Positions 21,890 to 33,404 of a stretch of 64,000 bases of DNA are shown here, piece after piece (positions within the stretch are counted from its first letter, which is position 1; the number at the start of each line of letters is the position of its first letter). The stretch is from Ciborinia camelliae (Eukaryota > Ascomycota > Leotiomycetes > Helotiales > Sclerotiniaceae), in contig JANPYM010000004.1 of assembly GCA_025890175.1 (NCBI GenBank), forward strand, positions 2,496,682 through 2,560,681. The letters are read 5' to 3'. The notes beneath the pieces are model-generated. The model was given only the letters and a program-made list of their open reading frames with translations, had not been told where the DNA came from and did not search any database. Both the position numbers and the translations under genes were made by a program.

Positions 21890-22543
21890 TCAATTCTGAA
21901 CATCGGGGAAAGTTGCCTTCAAGAAATTCCGAGAAAACCTCGTACACTGTTCATATGCGGCCTTGAACCCATCATTCCCACCATAATAAGGATCATCCAC
22001 CTCCTCAGGGTCAGAACGTCCAGCAAACTCTCCAAACAGCATAACCTTTGCTTTGCCTTCGGTTCTCCTCCCCAAAGACTGGAGATCCTCAAGATTATCC
22101 CGATCCATCGCAAAGATATAATCAAAGGTCTTGAAATCATTGACCGAAACCTAGAACGATGCATATCATATCATCAACAAAGGAAGTTCAAACCAGCCAC
22201 GCGAAGAAGTATGTATGTACAGCATCAAACATACCTTTCGAGCCTTGTGCTTATAATCACAAATCCCATTCTCTTTCAGCGTCGCCATCGTACGTGAATC
22301 CGGGGAAGATCCAGTATGATAGGCTGCGGTTCCTACATCCAAAATGTTAATGTCGAAATCGGTATCTCATGGGCTTTTTAACCGTGATTGTGATGTGATG
22401 TACGTACCACATGAATCGACATTGGATATCAAGGATGCGTAAGGACCCTTGGAGGTCATGGAGCGGAAGATTCCCTCCGCCATTGTCGAACGACAAATAT
22501 TCCCCAAGCAAACAAACAAGACTGATATCTTTTCCGTCGACAT
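21890..22543 (-). CDS. LTP1: Low-molecular-weight protein tyrosine phosphatase
   Basis: This is a small cytosolic phosphatase that removes phosphate from phosphotyrosine through a cysteinyl-phosphate intermediate. Exons are 22543-22408, 22332-22235 and 22150-21890, all in phase, giving 164 residues, which is normal for the family. The P-loop VCLGNICRS holds the nucleophile Cys12, Asn15, Cys17 and Arg18. The general acid is Asp131 in EEVDDPYYGG, and the two Tyr of the DPYY segment are present. Intron donors are GTACGT and GTATGT; both acceptors follow T-rich sequence. Nothing suggests loss of function. The ATG at 22543 gives MSTEKISVLFVC, the expected position for the first strand. It is divergent from the sedolisin gene, 1.27 kb away. 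Confidence 0.95.
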
Positions 22544-23816
22544 TTTGATACCTAAGTAGTTATGGGAGTTTTTTCCTTCTTGGTTTGTTCTTGGTTCTTG
22601 ATGATTCTGGAGAGTGGTGTGTTGGAAAAGTTGTATCAATCGAAGATTTTGATTTTGGTGATCTGCGGCCTTCCGTTCCGACCATTCATGTTGGACCCAA
22701 AATGGATTTTCCGTCCCGATATCTCTTATTTTTATTTTCGATTGTCACTGGTGCTCCTTCATTTTTCTGATCATTTCCACCAACATCCCATTCTTCGATG
22801 AAGTATTAAGTACCTAATGAAACGTTTGATTAATTCCTATAAACTTAAAAAGAGTGTCGTTCCTGAGTAACCTATATACGGAGTTCTTTCCCCGCATATA
22901 TTTTCTGCGTTCCGGCAGATGCAGGTGAAGGGATAGACAGCCAATCGGTGGTATCTGTTAATCAAACGAAGCCAAAATGATAGCCAAGGCTGGTAAATTC
23001 AATATTCAATCACGACAGTGGGTGACATGCATACGTTCAAGGAAGGGCGTACAAATACCAAGACGTTGTGTATCACTCACTTGTTGGGACAAGGCGGGAT
23101 ATATCCGAATCCGGCTGGTGATGAAGTTGTACAGCTTCATATCGGTTACGGTTCGAGTGCAATGCAGAACATGAATGCAAGTGCATTTCCAAATCTTTCC
23201 GAATGGAAGCTAAATCAAGACTCGAGCTGAGCTCAGAAAATTGGATCATATCCAAAATCAGTAACTGTAATGCATTTGTTTACCTTTGCTTCTCATATCA
23301 TGCTCATCTTATGTTTCGCGAGATTTGTCAACGAAACAACGATACATTGATACGGTGTAGGTAGTATTCAACGGCAGTGAAGGAGGATGGGGTTCAGTGA
23401 ATTCCAACTTCCGTTTTGTAGACTGAGTTGACGGTGGCCGATGACACCATTTGACCAAACTATCTAGACCGATAGCACCTGCCCCTTTTGTAACATATAC
23501 ACATGGAATCATCTTGGCTTACATTAGGTGAATGAGATAACGATAATTTCCTTGCTACCCCTCTTCTGTTAAGCCGTACTGCCCAGTACGGGAGAACAGT
23601 AAATAAAATGTAGATAGTCGATTACAAAATCCAACACATTCCCCAGCTTCTTGATCAGTTTTTTTCTCCAGGTCCAACCCAACACCACCTTTGATTTCCC
23701 TGGTGTCCTTTTGTCAATACCCCTTCATAGATTCTTCACGGTCTGAAGCTTGTGAGTAGATGACTATTACCACAACAGAAACCCAATATAACTAACACAA
23801 TAACTTAAGATTCAAG
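22544..23816. other. Divergent intergenic region, phosphatase / sedolisin
   Basis: This 1.27-kb stretch holds the promoters of two divergent genes. No frame looks coding. A TATAACTAACACAATAACTT stretch lies just before the sedolisin ATG and may be leader sequence. No other motif was recognised. Confidence 0.45.
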
Positions 23817-25896
23817 ATGAAGCTCTCTAGCTTGCTTTCTGGCTTGGTGATATGTAGCTTTGCTGCGTGCGAGTCGACTCTGGATCTCCTAGAATCGCTT
23901 CGCGAAATACCGCAAGGCTGGATTCAACTCGAAAAACCTCGTCCATTCAAGACAATCAAGCTACGAATCGCGTTGGAACAACCGAACCATGAACTTTTCG
24001 AGCAGAAGCTTTATGCTGTTTCAACCCCTGATCATAGCGATTATGGTCAGCATCTTGATCGCGAAGAGCTCAAAAGACTTATCAAGCCAGCTGATGAATC
24101 CACTGAAGCGGTTCTTTCCTGGTTGGAGAAATCTGGTATCTCGGAGTCAAACATTGTCAATGATGGAGAATGGATCATTTTTCGGACTTCAATTCAGCAA
24201 GCTGAAGAAATGCTCAATACTACATTCCATTACTATGTTCATCGAGATAAGAAAATAAGTAAGCAGATTCGAACGTTGCAATATTCGGTTCCAAAGGAAG
24301 TTTCTAGTCACGTTACAATGATTCAACCAACCACCAGATTTGGTCAGATGAGAGCAGAACGAAGCCAAATCTTCCGTGAAGAATTCGGTGCAGCTGCATT
24401 GCCATCACTCAATACTACCGCATGTAATGCTACGATCACTCCTCAATGTCTCCGAGATCTTTACAACATCGGTAACTATACAGCCAAGGCCAACCCCAAG
24501 TCACGTCTAGGAGTTGCCGGATACTTAAATCAATGGGCAAAATACGATGCTTTCGAAGGTTTCTTGGAGAAATATGCACCATACGCGACTACTCAGGACT
24601 TCTCATATGCTCTCATTAACGGAGGTTTGGCTACGCAAAATTCAACGGCTGATGATTTCGAAGCGAATTTGGATATTCAGTATACTGCAGCCTTGGGCTA
24701 TGATACCAATCTTACCTACTACAGTACAGGCGGACTAGGAGATCTCATCCCGGATCTTGATCAACCGACACAGAATGATAATCAAAATGAACCATATTTG
24801 GACTACCTCCACTATATGTTAAGCCTGCCCAACGATGAGTTACCCCAAACCATCACAACCTCATACGGCGAAGACGAGCAATCGGTCCCAGAAGCCTATT
24901 CAAGAATCGTCTGTAATATGTTCGGCCAGCTAGGCGCAAGAGGTGTATCCGTCCTCTTCTCCTCTGGAGACACAGGCGTCGGATCCGCATGCCAAACGAA
25001 TGATGGAAAAAATACTACACGCTTCTTACCGATTTTCCCAGCCGCTTGCCCATACGTCACTTCAGTAGGAGCAACACGATATGTCGAACCCGAATCCGCG
25101 GTTTCTTTCTCGTCGGGTGGCTTTAGTGATCGATGGCCAAGACCTTTATATCAGCACGATGCTGTTAAGGACTACCTGGACATCTTGGGCGATAGGTGGA
25201 AGGGCCTTTATAATCCACATGGCAGAGGATTTCCAGATGTGGCGGCTCAGGGTGTGAGATTTCATATCATGTTCGTATTATTTCCGAATCTCTGATCCTG
25301 ATTCCCGTATGATCCGATCATGCATACTAACAATAAATCTCAGAGAGAGCGATCCCTTCACTGGCGCCTTACGAGATGCACAGGTTTCCGGCACCAGGTA
25401 CGTCTCCTCTTCTCTCCCATCCCTCCCCCCCCTAATACTTACCCCAGTCAAATAGTGCTTCCTCCCCAGCCTTTGCAGCTATCGTCTCGCTCCTCAATAA
25501 CGCGCGTCTGAACGCGGGTCGTAAACCCCTCGGTTTTCTCAACCCTTGGCTTTACAAAATCGGTAAAGATGGGCTGAATGATGTGCTGTTTGGTGGTAGT
25601 AAGGGCTGTACCGGGTGGGATATGTATTCGGGATTGCAGACGCCGTTTGTACCGTTTGCTAGTTGGAATGCTACGTGAGTTTCTTTTTTTCTTTCTTTCT
25701 TTTGCTCTTTTTTTGGAGGGGGGGAGGGGGAAGATGCGTAGATTATTGCATGGGGTTTGCATGATGTTGTTATCATACTAACGTCCGAGTTTCGTTGCTT
25801 TTTAGTAAGGGTTGGGATCCTGTTACTGGGTTAGGCACCCCGGATTTCGCAAAATTGTTAAGTTTGGTTGGGGGCGGGTATGCGTATTCATCGTAG
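23817..25896 (+). CDS. Secreted sedolisin (S53) tripeptidyl-peptidase-like protease
   Basis: This is an acid-active secreted serine peptidase, probably trimming tripeptides from proteins outside the cell. Exons are 23817-25270, 25344-25397, 25456-25674 and 25806-25896, in phase, giving 605 residues. Intron 1 has the branch word TACTAAC before CTCAG. A signal peptide ([20 protein letters not shown]) is followed by the activation propeptide (about 30-190). The S53 catalytic residues are Glu282 and Asp286 in [10 protein letters not shown], Asp385 in [10 protein letters not shown] (oxyanion) and Ser503 in VSGTSASSPAF, the last created at the exon 2/3 junction. The calcium-site region at the C-terminus ([13 protein letters not shown]) is intact. 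Several N-x-S/T sites are present. It ends GGGYAYSS. The second exon is only 54 nt. Which sedolisin subgroup it belongs to is not decided. Confidence 0.93.
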
Positions 25897-26907
25897 AGTT
25901 GAGATGTATCTTGGAGATGTATCTTGGAGATGCATCTTGGAGATGAAGAAGGGGAAGGGAGGGCTTTCTATTTTGATGGCGCGCAGAGTGAGTGGTTAAT
26001 TGGTTAATCTATTTAGGTAGATATCTATCTATATAAGTCAAGGTTACAATGGATGATTGGATTGGATTCGATTCGATTCGATGGCTCGTATCTGAATACC
26101 TACCTACCTGCCTACCTAGGTCCTTATAGATATAATGTAGATAGATATATCTATGGGAAATTAATATATACACACATACATAATATCACATCACCATACT
26201 CGGTATCTATCTATCTACCTAGGTAGGTATATATGCATGCATGAAGATGTTGAAGGACTTGGCTGGCTTTTTGATTGTAGTTCTTGGATTTGGATTTATA
26301 TATATAGTATTTAGTATTATCGCTATATAGGTACCTAATAAAATATCATAGAGTCGACTTATCTACCTTGTATATATATATGTATATAGGTATATGATTG
26401 ATGGCTTGTTACCTAGGCATATCTAGGTAGCACTGGTAGGTATATCAATTGATATACTTACAAGCACTCGAGGTCCTCTTAATCATAATCATTCATGGGG
26501 TGTCCATGCGGGGGTTCGAGACGGGTCGCTTGAAGTGAACCGTGCCGAACCGTACCGAGCCGTACCGAGCGGAAATGTCATTTATTTGATTGATTGATTG
26601 ATAGATTACTAGGAGGTAGATCTGTAGATCTTTATATGGTGAAAGAGTGAAAGAGTGAAGGTTGGTGGGTATATATATTAATATATTTCGGGTTTTGATT
26701 TATATATGTAGATAGGTATTATCGTATATAGATAGGTGGTATTATTATATGATATTATTTTTATCTTTATATCTTTATATCCAATTGATATCTGGGGGTA
26801 CGACCAACCACAACCACAACCACCAATTTACCTATTTACCTACCCAACCACAACCACAACCCCTTCCCCCCTCCCTCAAAAAATGTCCACCTCCACCACC
26901 ACCACCA
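25897..26907. other. Gene-free region with TACCTAGGTA-type words
   Basis: Holds a three-fold TCTTGGAGATG repeat at about 25905-25945 (sedolisin 3' UTR), dense TACCTACCTAGG/CTAGGTAGGTA words (26095-26120, 26205-26235, 26325-26460), TATATA runs and a CCGTACCGAG repeat near 26540-26570. CAACCACAAC repeats lead into the assembly gap. No gene besides the possible start of the DUF218-like frame. Confidence 0.5.
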
Positions 26908-26917
26908 NNNNNNNNNN
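26908..26917. other. Assembly gap (10 N) flanked by the same sequence on both sides
   Basis: Ten N bases interrupt a CCA repeat. The words AAATGTCCACCTCCACC before (from 26881) and after (from 26918) the gap are identical, so the true distance may be zero or negative and the gene start may have been duplicated by the assembly. Confidence 0.95.
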
Positions 26918-26919
26918 AA

Positions 26920-27982
26920 ATGTCCACCTCCACCACCACCACCACCACCTCCCCCTCCACCCCTCCCCCAACCCATCTCATCCTCCTAACCTGCCACTCG
27001 ATCTACACTTCCGGGCCGCCGACCGCCGAGTCCTCATGGCTGCTCGCCCCCTTCCAAAAAGGAGGACATGAACATCTGGCTTTTATCAACCATATGCGTA
27101 TTGCTTCTCAACTTTTACATTCCTCTTCCTCTTCGTCTTCCTACCCCCTCAACTCCCACCCCGCCATTTCCCACCCTCCCACCTCCCACCCCCAGCAAAA
27201 AACCAAAAACGCAATCCTCGTCATCAGCGGCGGATACACGCGACGCGAAATCCGCAAGAGCGAAGCGAGGGGGTATTGGGAAGTGGGGGTGGAGATGGGG
27301 CTATGGACGGGAGAAGAGGGAGGGGAGGGAGAGGAGAGGGGAAAAAATATTGTTGGAGGAAAATGCCCTCGATAGTTATGGGAATGTAATTTTTGGGATC
27401 CTGGCGTTTTGGAGGGAGACGGGAAATTGGCCGCGGGAAATGTCGATTGTGAGTCATGAGTTTAAACGTAGGAGGTTTTTGGGGTTGCATTGTAGGGCGT
27501 TGGGGATTGGGATGGGGGGTGAGGATGGATGGGGGAGTGCGAGGGCTTTGGGGAAAAAATCCGAGTCTGAGTCTACTTCGAAGAAAGAGGAGGAAAATCA
27601 GGAAAAAGCAAAGAAAAATCCCCAAGGGATAAAAGTGCAATTCCTAGGGCTCAATCCCTCATACATGGAACCCGGAAACCCGTCATACGATGCGAGAAAA
27701 AGCGAGGAAACGTGCAGAGGAGAGTGGGAACGGGGATATCGGGAGTGGGAGGAAGATTTGTGGGGGACGGGGTTGAGGTTGAGGGGGAAGAGAAATGGGA
27801 GGGATGCGTGGGGGGGAGAGGAGTGGGGGGGAGAGGGGAAAATTCAGGGGAAAGCATTGTTTGAGAGTGAGGAGGAGAGGGAGAGGAGTGGGCTGAGGAC
27901 CAGGTGGTTAGAGCGTGAGGAGCTGGAGGGCATGAGGAGGGAAGAGGTGATTGTGGAGGGGGCAGTCATGCCTTGGGAGTGA
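26920..27982 (+). CDS. DUF218 (YdcF-like) domain protein with an unresolved frame break
   Basis: The first part is read from ATG 26920: HLILLTCHSIYTSG, WLLAPFQKGGHEHLAFINHM, NAILVISGGYTRREIRKSEARGYWEVG. That is the start of a DUF218 domain (the 'GGYT..E..KSEA' segment). At about 27290-27345 the coding signal moves to another frame, which continues LLEENALDSYGNVIFGILAFW, PREMSIVSHEFKRRRFLGLHCRALGI and VQFLGLNPSYM to the stop at 27982. The LLEE..A.DSY.N segment is the family's second conserved block, so both halves belong together. The break may be a short GT...AG intron, a one-base error in the purine-rich run (A6 at about 27344) or real damage; I could not decide. The gap just upstream lowers trust in this stretch. 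The biochemical role of fungal DUF218 proteins is unknown to me. An identical ATG lies before the gap at 26883. Confidence 0.65.
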
Positions 27983-29003
27983 TAGTTTGGTAGGTTGGTA
28001 GATAGTAATTCCTTACTCCCTCCCTACCTATCCATCTTATAATAAAATAAACTGACTTTTTCAACTAAAGAGTACCTACCATATGGAAGCATAAATCTTG
28101 AGAGTATATAAATGAAGAGATAGTTTTATTGCATATCGATATCCGGTATATATTTTCGAAATCAGGTAAATGACCTACCTACCTTCATTACCTAGGTACC
28201 TTACCTTCATTACCTACCTAGGTACCGATGGGTATTTCTCTCCTACCATTCATAGGAATGATATAACAAAACTCGAAAATCTCTCCTCTCATATGGATGA
28301 AAATCCAACTTACACACTTACTCACTCACTTCACTTCAATATACTTTCGTATTTTTGTTGCACATCTCATTTTCCAACTCATTTTCCAAAGAAATAAGGT
28401 GATTTCTGTGCTTATTCCCTCATTTTTTAAGATATACAACAAAACCAAAAACAATCTTGCTTCACCTACCTCTCCCACCTCTCCCACCTACCTCCCTATC
28501 CCATACAATCACGAATAATAAGTACCTATACCTACCTATACCTACCTACCTAGGTAAAGAGAGTCTCTATAAGTACGTACGTAGGTAGATAGGTAAGTAT
28601 GACAGGTTCAAAAGTGCAGAAATGAGTTTATTTGGTAGGTGGTGGTGATGGTGATGGGACAGAACCGGATTAATACCTATAGTAGGTAATTATTAGAGAT
28701 TAATTCATGATTACCTACTACCTACTACCTACTACCTACTATCTACTATCTACTACCTACTACTGTAGTGGAGGGTACCACCATCAAGGACAATGGATGA
28801 CAACAACAACGACAATAACAATAATGGAAAGAACAAATATTCCAATTCAACATCTAGCTCTACATGCTACTATTTAAGTTCACTTCAGTTCTCTCCACCT
28901 CCCTCTCTCTCCCATTTTCCGCATTCCAAAAATGTTGCGAGATTCTCTTTCTCTTTTTCTTTCCATCCGAGATTGATTTACTTTAAACTTGAGCATATCT
29001 ACC
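27983..29003. other. Convergent intergenic region with TACCTA repeats
   Basis: Contains TACCTAGGTACC palindromes at about 28190-28230, TACCTATACCTACCTACC at about 28525-28555, a run of CTACTAC/CTACTAT units at 28710-28765 and CAACAACAACG near 28800. It includes the 3' ends of the DUF218-like gene and SLY1. No gene was recognised. Confidence 0.5.
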
Positions 29004-31353
29004 CTACGAACATTCACCACCCAACATTCCCAACTCCCCACCCAAGAACTCCTCCGCATTAATCAACTCCGTACTCCCATAAACCACCCTCCTCTTCCCC
29101 ACCCCGCTACCCCCACCCTCTCTATTAACCCTCCTCGTCCACTCCTGCAAATTGCCATACTCATCCATACTTCCGCCACCAACTGTAAAAACAATCGCCT
29201 CACTAAATCCTTGTCTACGCATCCCGAAACTGGGTGTGATACCTGGTCCTTGGAGACCCCCTGGCATTTCATTTCTTCTGCTTGCACTCGCTGGAGGTAC
29301 GGTACCTCTTGCATTTGCAGATCTTGGGTCAAAGTAAAGATAATCTTCTGTCTTTGCGATGGCGGAACTGGAAGCTGACGAGGGATCCATGATCGATTCT
29401 GTGATTTTTGTAACAGTAAGATCGCGGTTTGCGGGGAGGAAATTCTTTACTCCGGAAATGATGTTATCAAAGTTGTTGGTGATGCCGGTTTCTTTAAGGG
29501 ATGTGGTGAGGCGGGAGGAAAAGGAAGATAAACCGCGGAAAAGATCACCGGATGTGCTTGATGGTTGAGAAGCGGGTGTAGGGGCCGTAGTGAGCATGGT
29601 CATGCGGGTTGTGGTGCGGACTCTGAGGCGATTGTTAGTTGAGTCGCCTAAATAAGACAAGGGGGTGAGAGATAGGCTTACTGTTTGACATATGCTAGAG
29701 ATGTAGTATCAGCACCTGCGGTTTTCAACGACTCTTCAAATTTATCCATCTCTCCTCTTGTGATTTCTTGCTCGGTACTTAAGTACCATATGATGAATAA
29801 TCTCAATTTGTCTGTTGGTTCTTTGCCTTTATCTGGATCATTTATAACCTCGAGCATTTGTGCTTTCGTTTGCTTCATGATATTTTCTTCCATTTGATAA
29901 AAGTTGTCCAATTGTCGGTCCTTTATGCCAGTCAAAAGTCCAGCTAATATATTCATGTGCATATCTAGCACAGCTTTTCGTTCTCTCAATTCGGGAAGTA
30001 AGGTAATGGCAGCTTTCAGATGTTGTGCTGAAGCACTCGTATCATTTTGAAGATCTTCTATGGAAGAAGCTCCAGTCTTCTTCGTTATATCGTTTGCATC
30101 GGCCTTATATCGCATCAATTCTGCATCGATATCTTCTGCTACTTGTGGAAATGGCACGGCTGAATTCTTCGCCCAGAAGAAGTCATTTGCTGTCAAATCG
30201 TAAGCTTTCTTGGTTGTTCCTTTTGCCGGATTCTCCTCATCTATTGGTGTCTCAACAGTAATTCGATTCAACTTCATTTTGAGGACATCGTGTACGAGTG
30301 ACTGATAGGTCCAAGAATGCGACAACATAGGTATTAAATCAACATTTCGATCAAGGATAATAAGGACGGGTCGAGAAGAGGGAGCGGTAGTGGATTGTCG
30401 ATTGCTTGGGGCGGAGAACAGATTGTCTTTTGAATTCAGGATGTGGTCTCGTAACTTTCGATCGAGTTTAGCAGAAATCATTTCTGCGGCTGCACCGGGA
30501 GGACATCTAATTATTGGCATAACCCCTATCATTAGATGTTAGTTAATGGCAAACACACAAATATCGAACATCTTACCCATTGTGACCATAACACTGAAAA
30601 GTCCGCTCACGATCCTATCAACCACATTGTCTAATTCCTCATCCTTTGTCTTTGCACTGTTCAATGCCCAGTATGTATTCTCTTTCCTCATCCCAAGGCT
30701 GAAAAGATCTGGTTCTCCCACAATGAAATTCAGGTATTGATCGTAGAACTGAGCAATATTTTCTGATGTTCCAGCTTCCGCCGTTTGTTTTGCGAAATCT
30801 TCTAGTAATGTGCGGGGTATTGAGGAGAGGAAGTTGATGTAGGCAGGGGAATAGAGACCTCGAGAGAGATCACTGGTAATGCCCTTTAAGTTGGCTTCGG
30901 TAGGTTCAACCAAATAGAGTACTGGGACATCTGGAATAGGATGACGATTTGCTGCTATATGCCTAACCTCATCAGTACTTCTGAAGTAATATTGAAGCTC
31001 TTGCTTCCCCGCACATAAACATACATATGCATTGTAACTCCCCATGCTCTTAAATCACTAACTCGTAGCACACTGCTTATAACATCTCTTCCTAAGTCAT
31101 CAAAGACCAAGACCTTCCATATTGGTTCCCCATCTTCATTCAGAATCGGTACGGATGGGACTGGAATACCCGTGTGTGAAGTTTGATCGTGGACATTCGC
31201 AGATTCGGGGGAGTCATGATTCAAATTTAGCATGCGCTCAATTGATCCTATAACAAGGTGATTAGTACATAACTATATTGAGGAACTGGGACACCAGGAT
31301 TGTATTTACATACTGATCTGACGATCCCGAAGTGAGTTGTGAGAAGTTGCCAT
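29004..31353 (-). CDS. SLY1: SLY1, Sec1/Munc18 protein of ER-Golgi traffic
   Basis: Sly1 binds the SNARE Sed5 and promotes fusion of ER-derived vesicles at the Golgi. Five exons are in phase: 31353-31314, 31247-31025, 30962-30577, 30525-29682 and 29622-29004, giving 703 residues. The start MATSHNSLRDRQI continues across intron 1 to RSIERMLNLNHD, the typical Sly1 N-terminus. Other landmarks are WKVLVFDDLGRDVISSVLRV, DLRAWGVTMH, NRHPIPDVPVLYLVEPTEANL, GLYSPAYINFLSSIPR, MPIIRCPPGAAAEM, PVLIILDRNVDLIPMLSHSW and the C-terminal SEAIVFTVGGGSMDEYGNL. Introns are 48-66 nt. The intron after MHM uses GTATGT and the first in-phase AG; the alternative AG 6 nt further on breaks the frame. It is divergent from the zinc-finger gene with 2.05 kb between. 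Confidence 0.95.
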
Positions 31354-33404
31354 CTTTGTTGTTGATTTGAAAGGCTGGAGTTCAGCCAAATTACCTGGAA
31401 TATATCATATAATAACCAGACAAGTTGCGCAATCAATAGAAAGTCCTGGAGTCAACTGGTCTGTCAATAATGATCAAGAAAACTATAAAATCATTTGCCT
31501 CCTCTCAACTTTCAAGGCAAGGACACATTTGCGAGTTTGCGATAGCTTATCCCCAAACTTTACCTACCAGGCTACCAGTACCTACTAGGATTCCCGATTC
31601 CCGATTGAATAATATCATATCATGCCTAGCCCCGGTGAGCAGTGAATAATAATGGAGGAGGTGGAGGTATCCAATGATGGCCGTGAATCTAAGCCACAAA
31701 TGTATTAGCGTCATCAAAATAGTACTAACCTGGAAGTTACTAACTTCCCTTCCACCCTACCGTACAAGGGACCTTACCAAAATGGCGAAACGTCTGGCAG
31801 AATTGAACACTAATTAAAAAGTGAAGGACCTTACCATTCCCTTTCTTCAAATCTTCGTTCCTTCAATTTCCTGTTCCTCAATTTAATCAACAACATCATC
31901 AACAGCATCAAGAATTCGTCTTTTTCGTACTCTCTCGTACTCTCTCGACCTTTCGACCTTCTTCAACTTTCCCCCAACTCTTCCCCCACTGTCCATTTAC
32001 ACTCTCTCTTTAATGGTTTATTATGGCCGCAACGTCTAGTCAAAACATATGATCGTACAAATTAATTACTGAACAAAAGTGACCGGATTGAAAAAAAGGC
32101 TACTGGTGGCTACTGGTTCGCTCCTAAGAGCATAACTTTAGAAGAAAAAGGGAAAATTTGAGAGCGCAAGCAGCAAAGAATCAAAAAAAGGGTATGGTGA
32201 CACCTTGAATACACACAACAACAATCTATCTATCTTGATACGCCATGCAATTGAAGCTGGCAAAATTATCTCCATCTACACTTTTACCCCCTCCCCCTAC
32301 CCAACCAAAAATTGTACTGCACCCCCAAAGAATTCTCAATCTGCTTAGACATAAAGCTTCTTACGCTTTTGCTTTCGCATATAGAGGTCGGAAGGGACCG
32401 CAAATCAACATGCAAGGTTGAGATATATTAAGTTGCCCGTATCGTATAGCACAGTGAAAAGAGACCAGATGCTTTCAACAAGGAACATCTCTATCTATAT
32501 CATTGTTGCCGAGAGGGTACACTCATAAGATCTCGAACCTGGCTGTACTGGACCGTACTGTGCTGCCGCTGCTGTACTTATTTTTTAACGATAGTATCTC
32601 TTGGTTGTCGGGCTTCTGGTGTCTTTTTTCCTAAAAAAAGGTGTGTGATTGTAGTGTTGCTGAATGTACTCAGATAAAGGGTACATTCAGAGAGCATCAC
32701 ATCACACACTGATAATAACCCAGAAATCGAGGTGTGAGGTGTGATTACGATCAATTTCATACATCATTTACCACTCGATCATTTACAGTGCAGACTGTGA
32801 TGAGTGAGTGAGTGTGTATGTATGTATTATCGGAAGCATTCATCCATTCATCAATATCCTCAAATTGCCTACTAGGTACTATTATCCTTCAGAAAATACC
32901 TTCAGCAGCAGATCACTACACCAGACTACAATACAATACACTACACTACATATTACAAGAGAGTGCAAAGAATGCAAGCATCATCGTCATCCGTGGCTTT
33001 TTCACATACACATACACATACACACACATACATTTTTCATTTTACTTTCCATTTGGTCACATTTTTCTTTGCGCCCATCAAACAAGAAATCGGATCCTTT
33101 CATCCTTTCATCCTGTCATGGGGGTGACGGGGGGGTGTTCCTTGATCAAAAATCATTTGTCAATCTAAATGCTAATTCATATTTTTTCGTTTAGCTTACC
33201 AATAAAACGATCTAAAATCATCCACTTTACTTCAAAGCGCATAGTCGAAACATTCTACGCCCAATCCAGAAACACCACCTCTTTTTTTCTGACACGCCCC
33301 GCCCCGCATCTTAGCCCGAATCTCAGCCCTTCTTTCCGAGTCATTTTCCCCTACTCCATCTTCCAATCACTCACGTGACCACACCCTTGTTTCCACCATT
33401 CAAG
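31354..33404. other. Divergent intergenic region, SLY1 / zinc-finger gene
   Basis: This 2.05-kb stretch serves as promoter and leader for both genes. It has pyrimidine-rich patches (31900-32000, 32280-32310), CACATACACATACACACAC near 33005 and a C/T-rich leader before the zinc-finger ATG. Open frames here have no recognisable coding content. Confidence 0.45.
33371..33378. promoter_or_regulatory. TCACGTGA palindrome close to a start codon
   Basis: The 8-bp palindrome TCACGTGA ends 26 bp before the ATG of the zinc-finger gene. It contains the CACGTG E-box core. Function is inferred only from the motif; the position so near the ATG would place it in the leader or at the transcription start. Confidence 0.4.

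Noticed and set aside
30539..31233. Apparent frame change in SLY1 around WGVTMH
   Set aside because: Explained by a 62-nt intron (31024-30963) that joins in phase.
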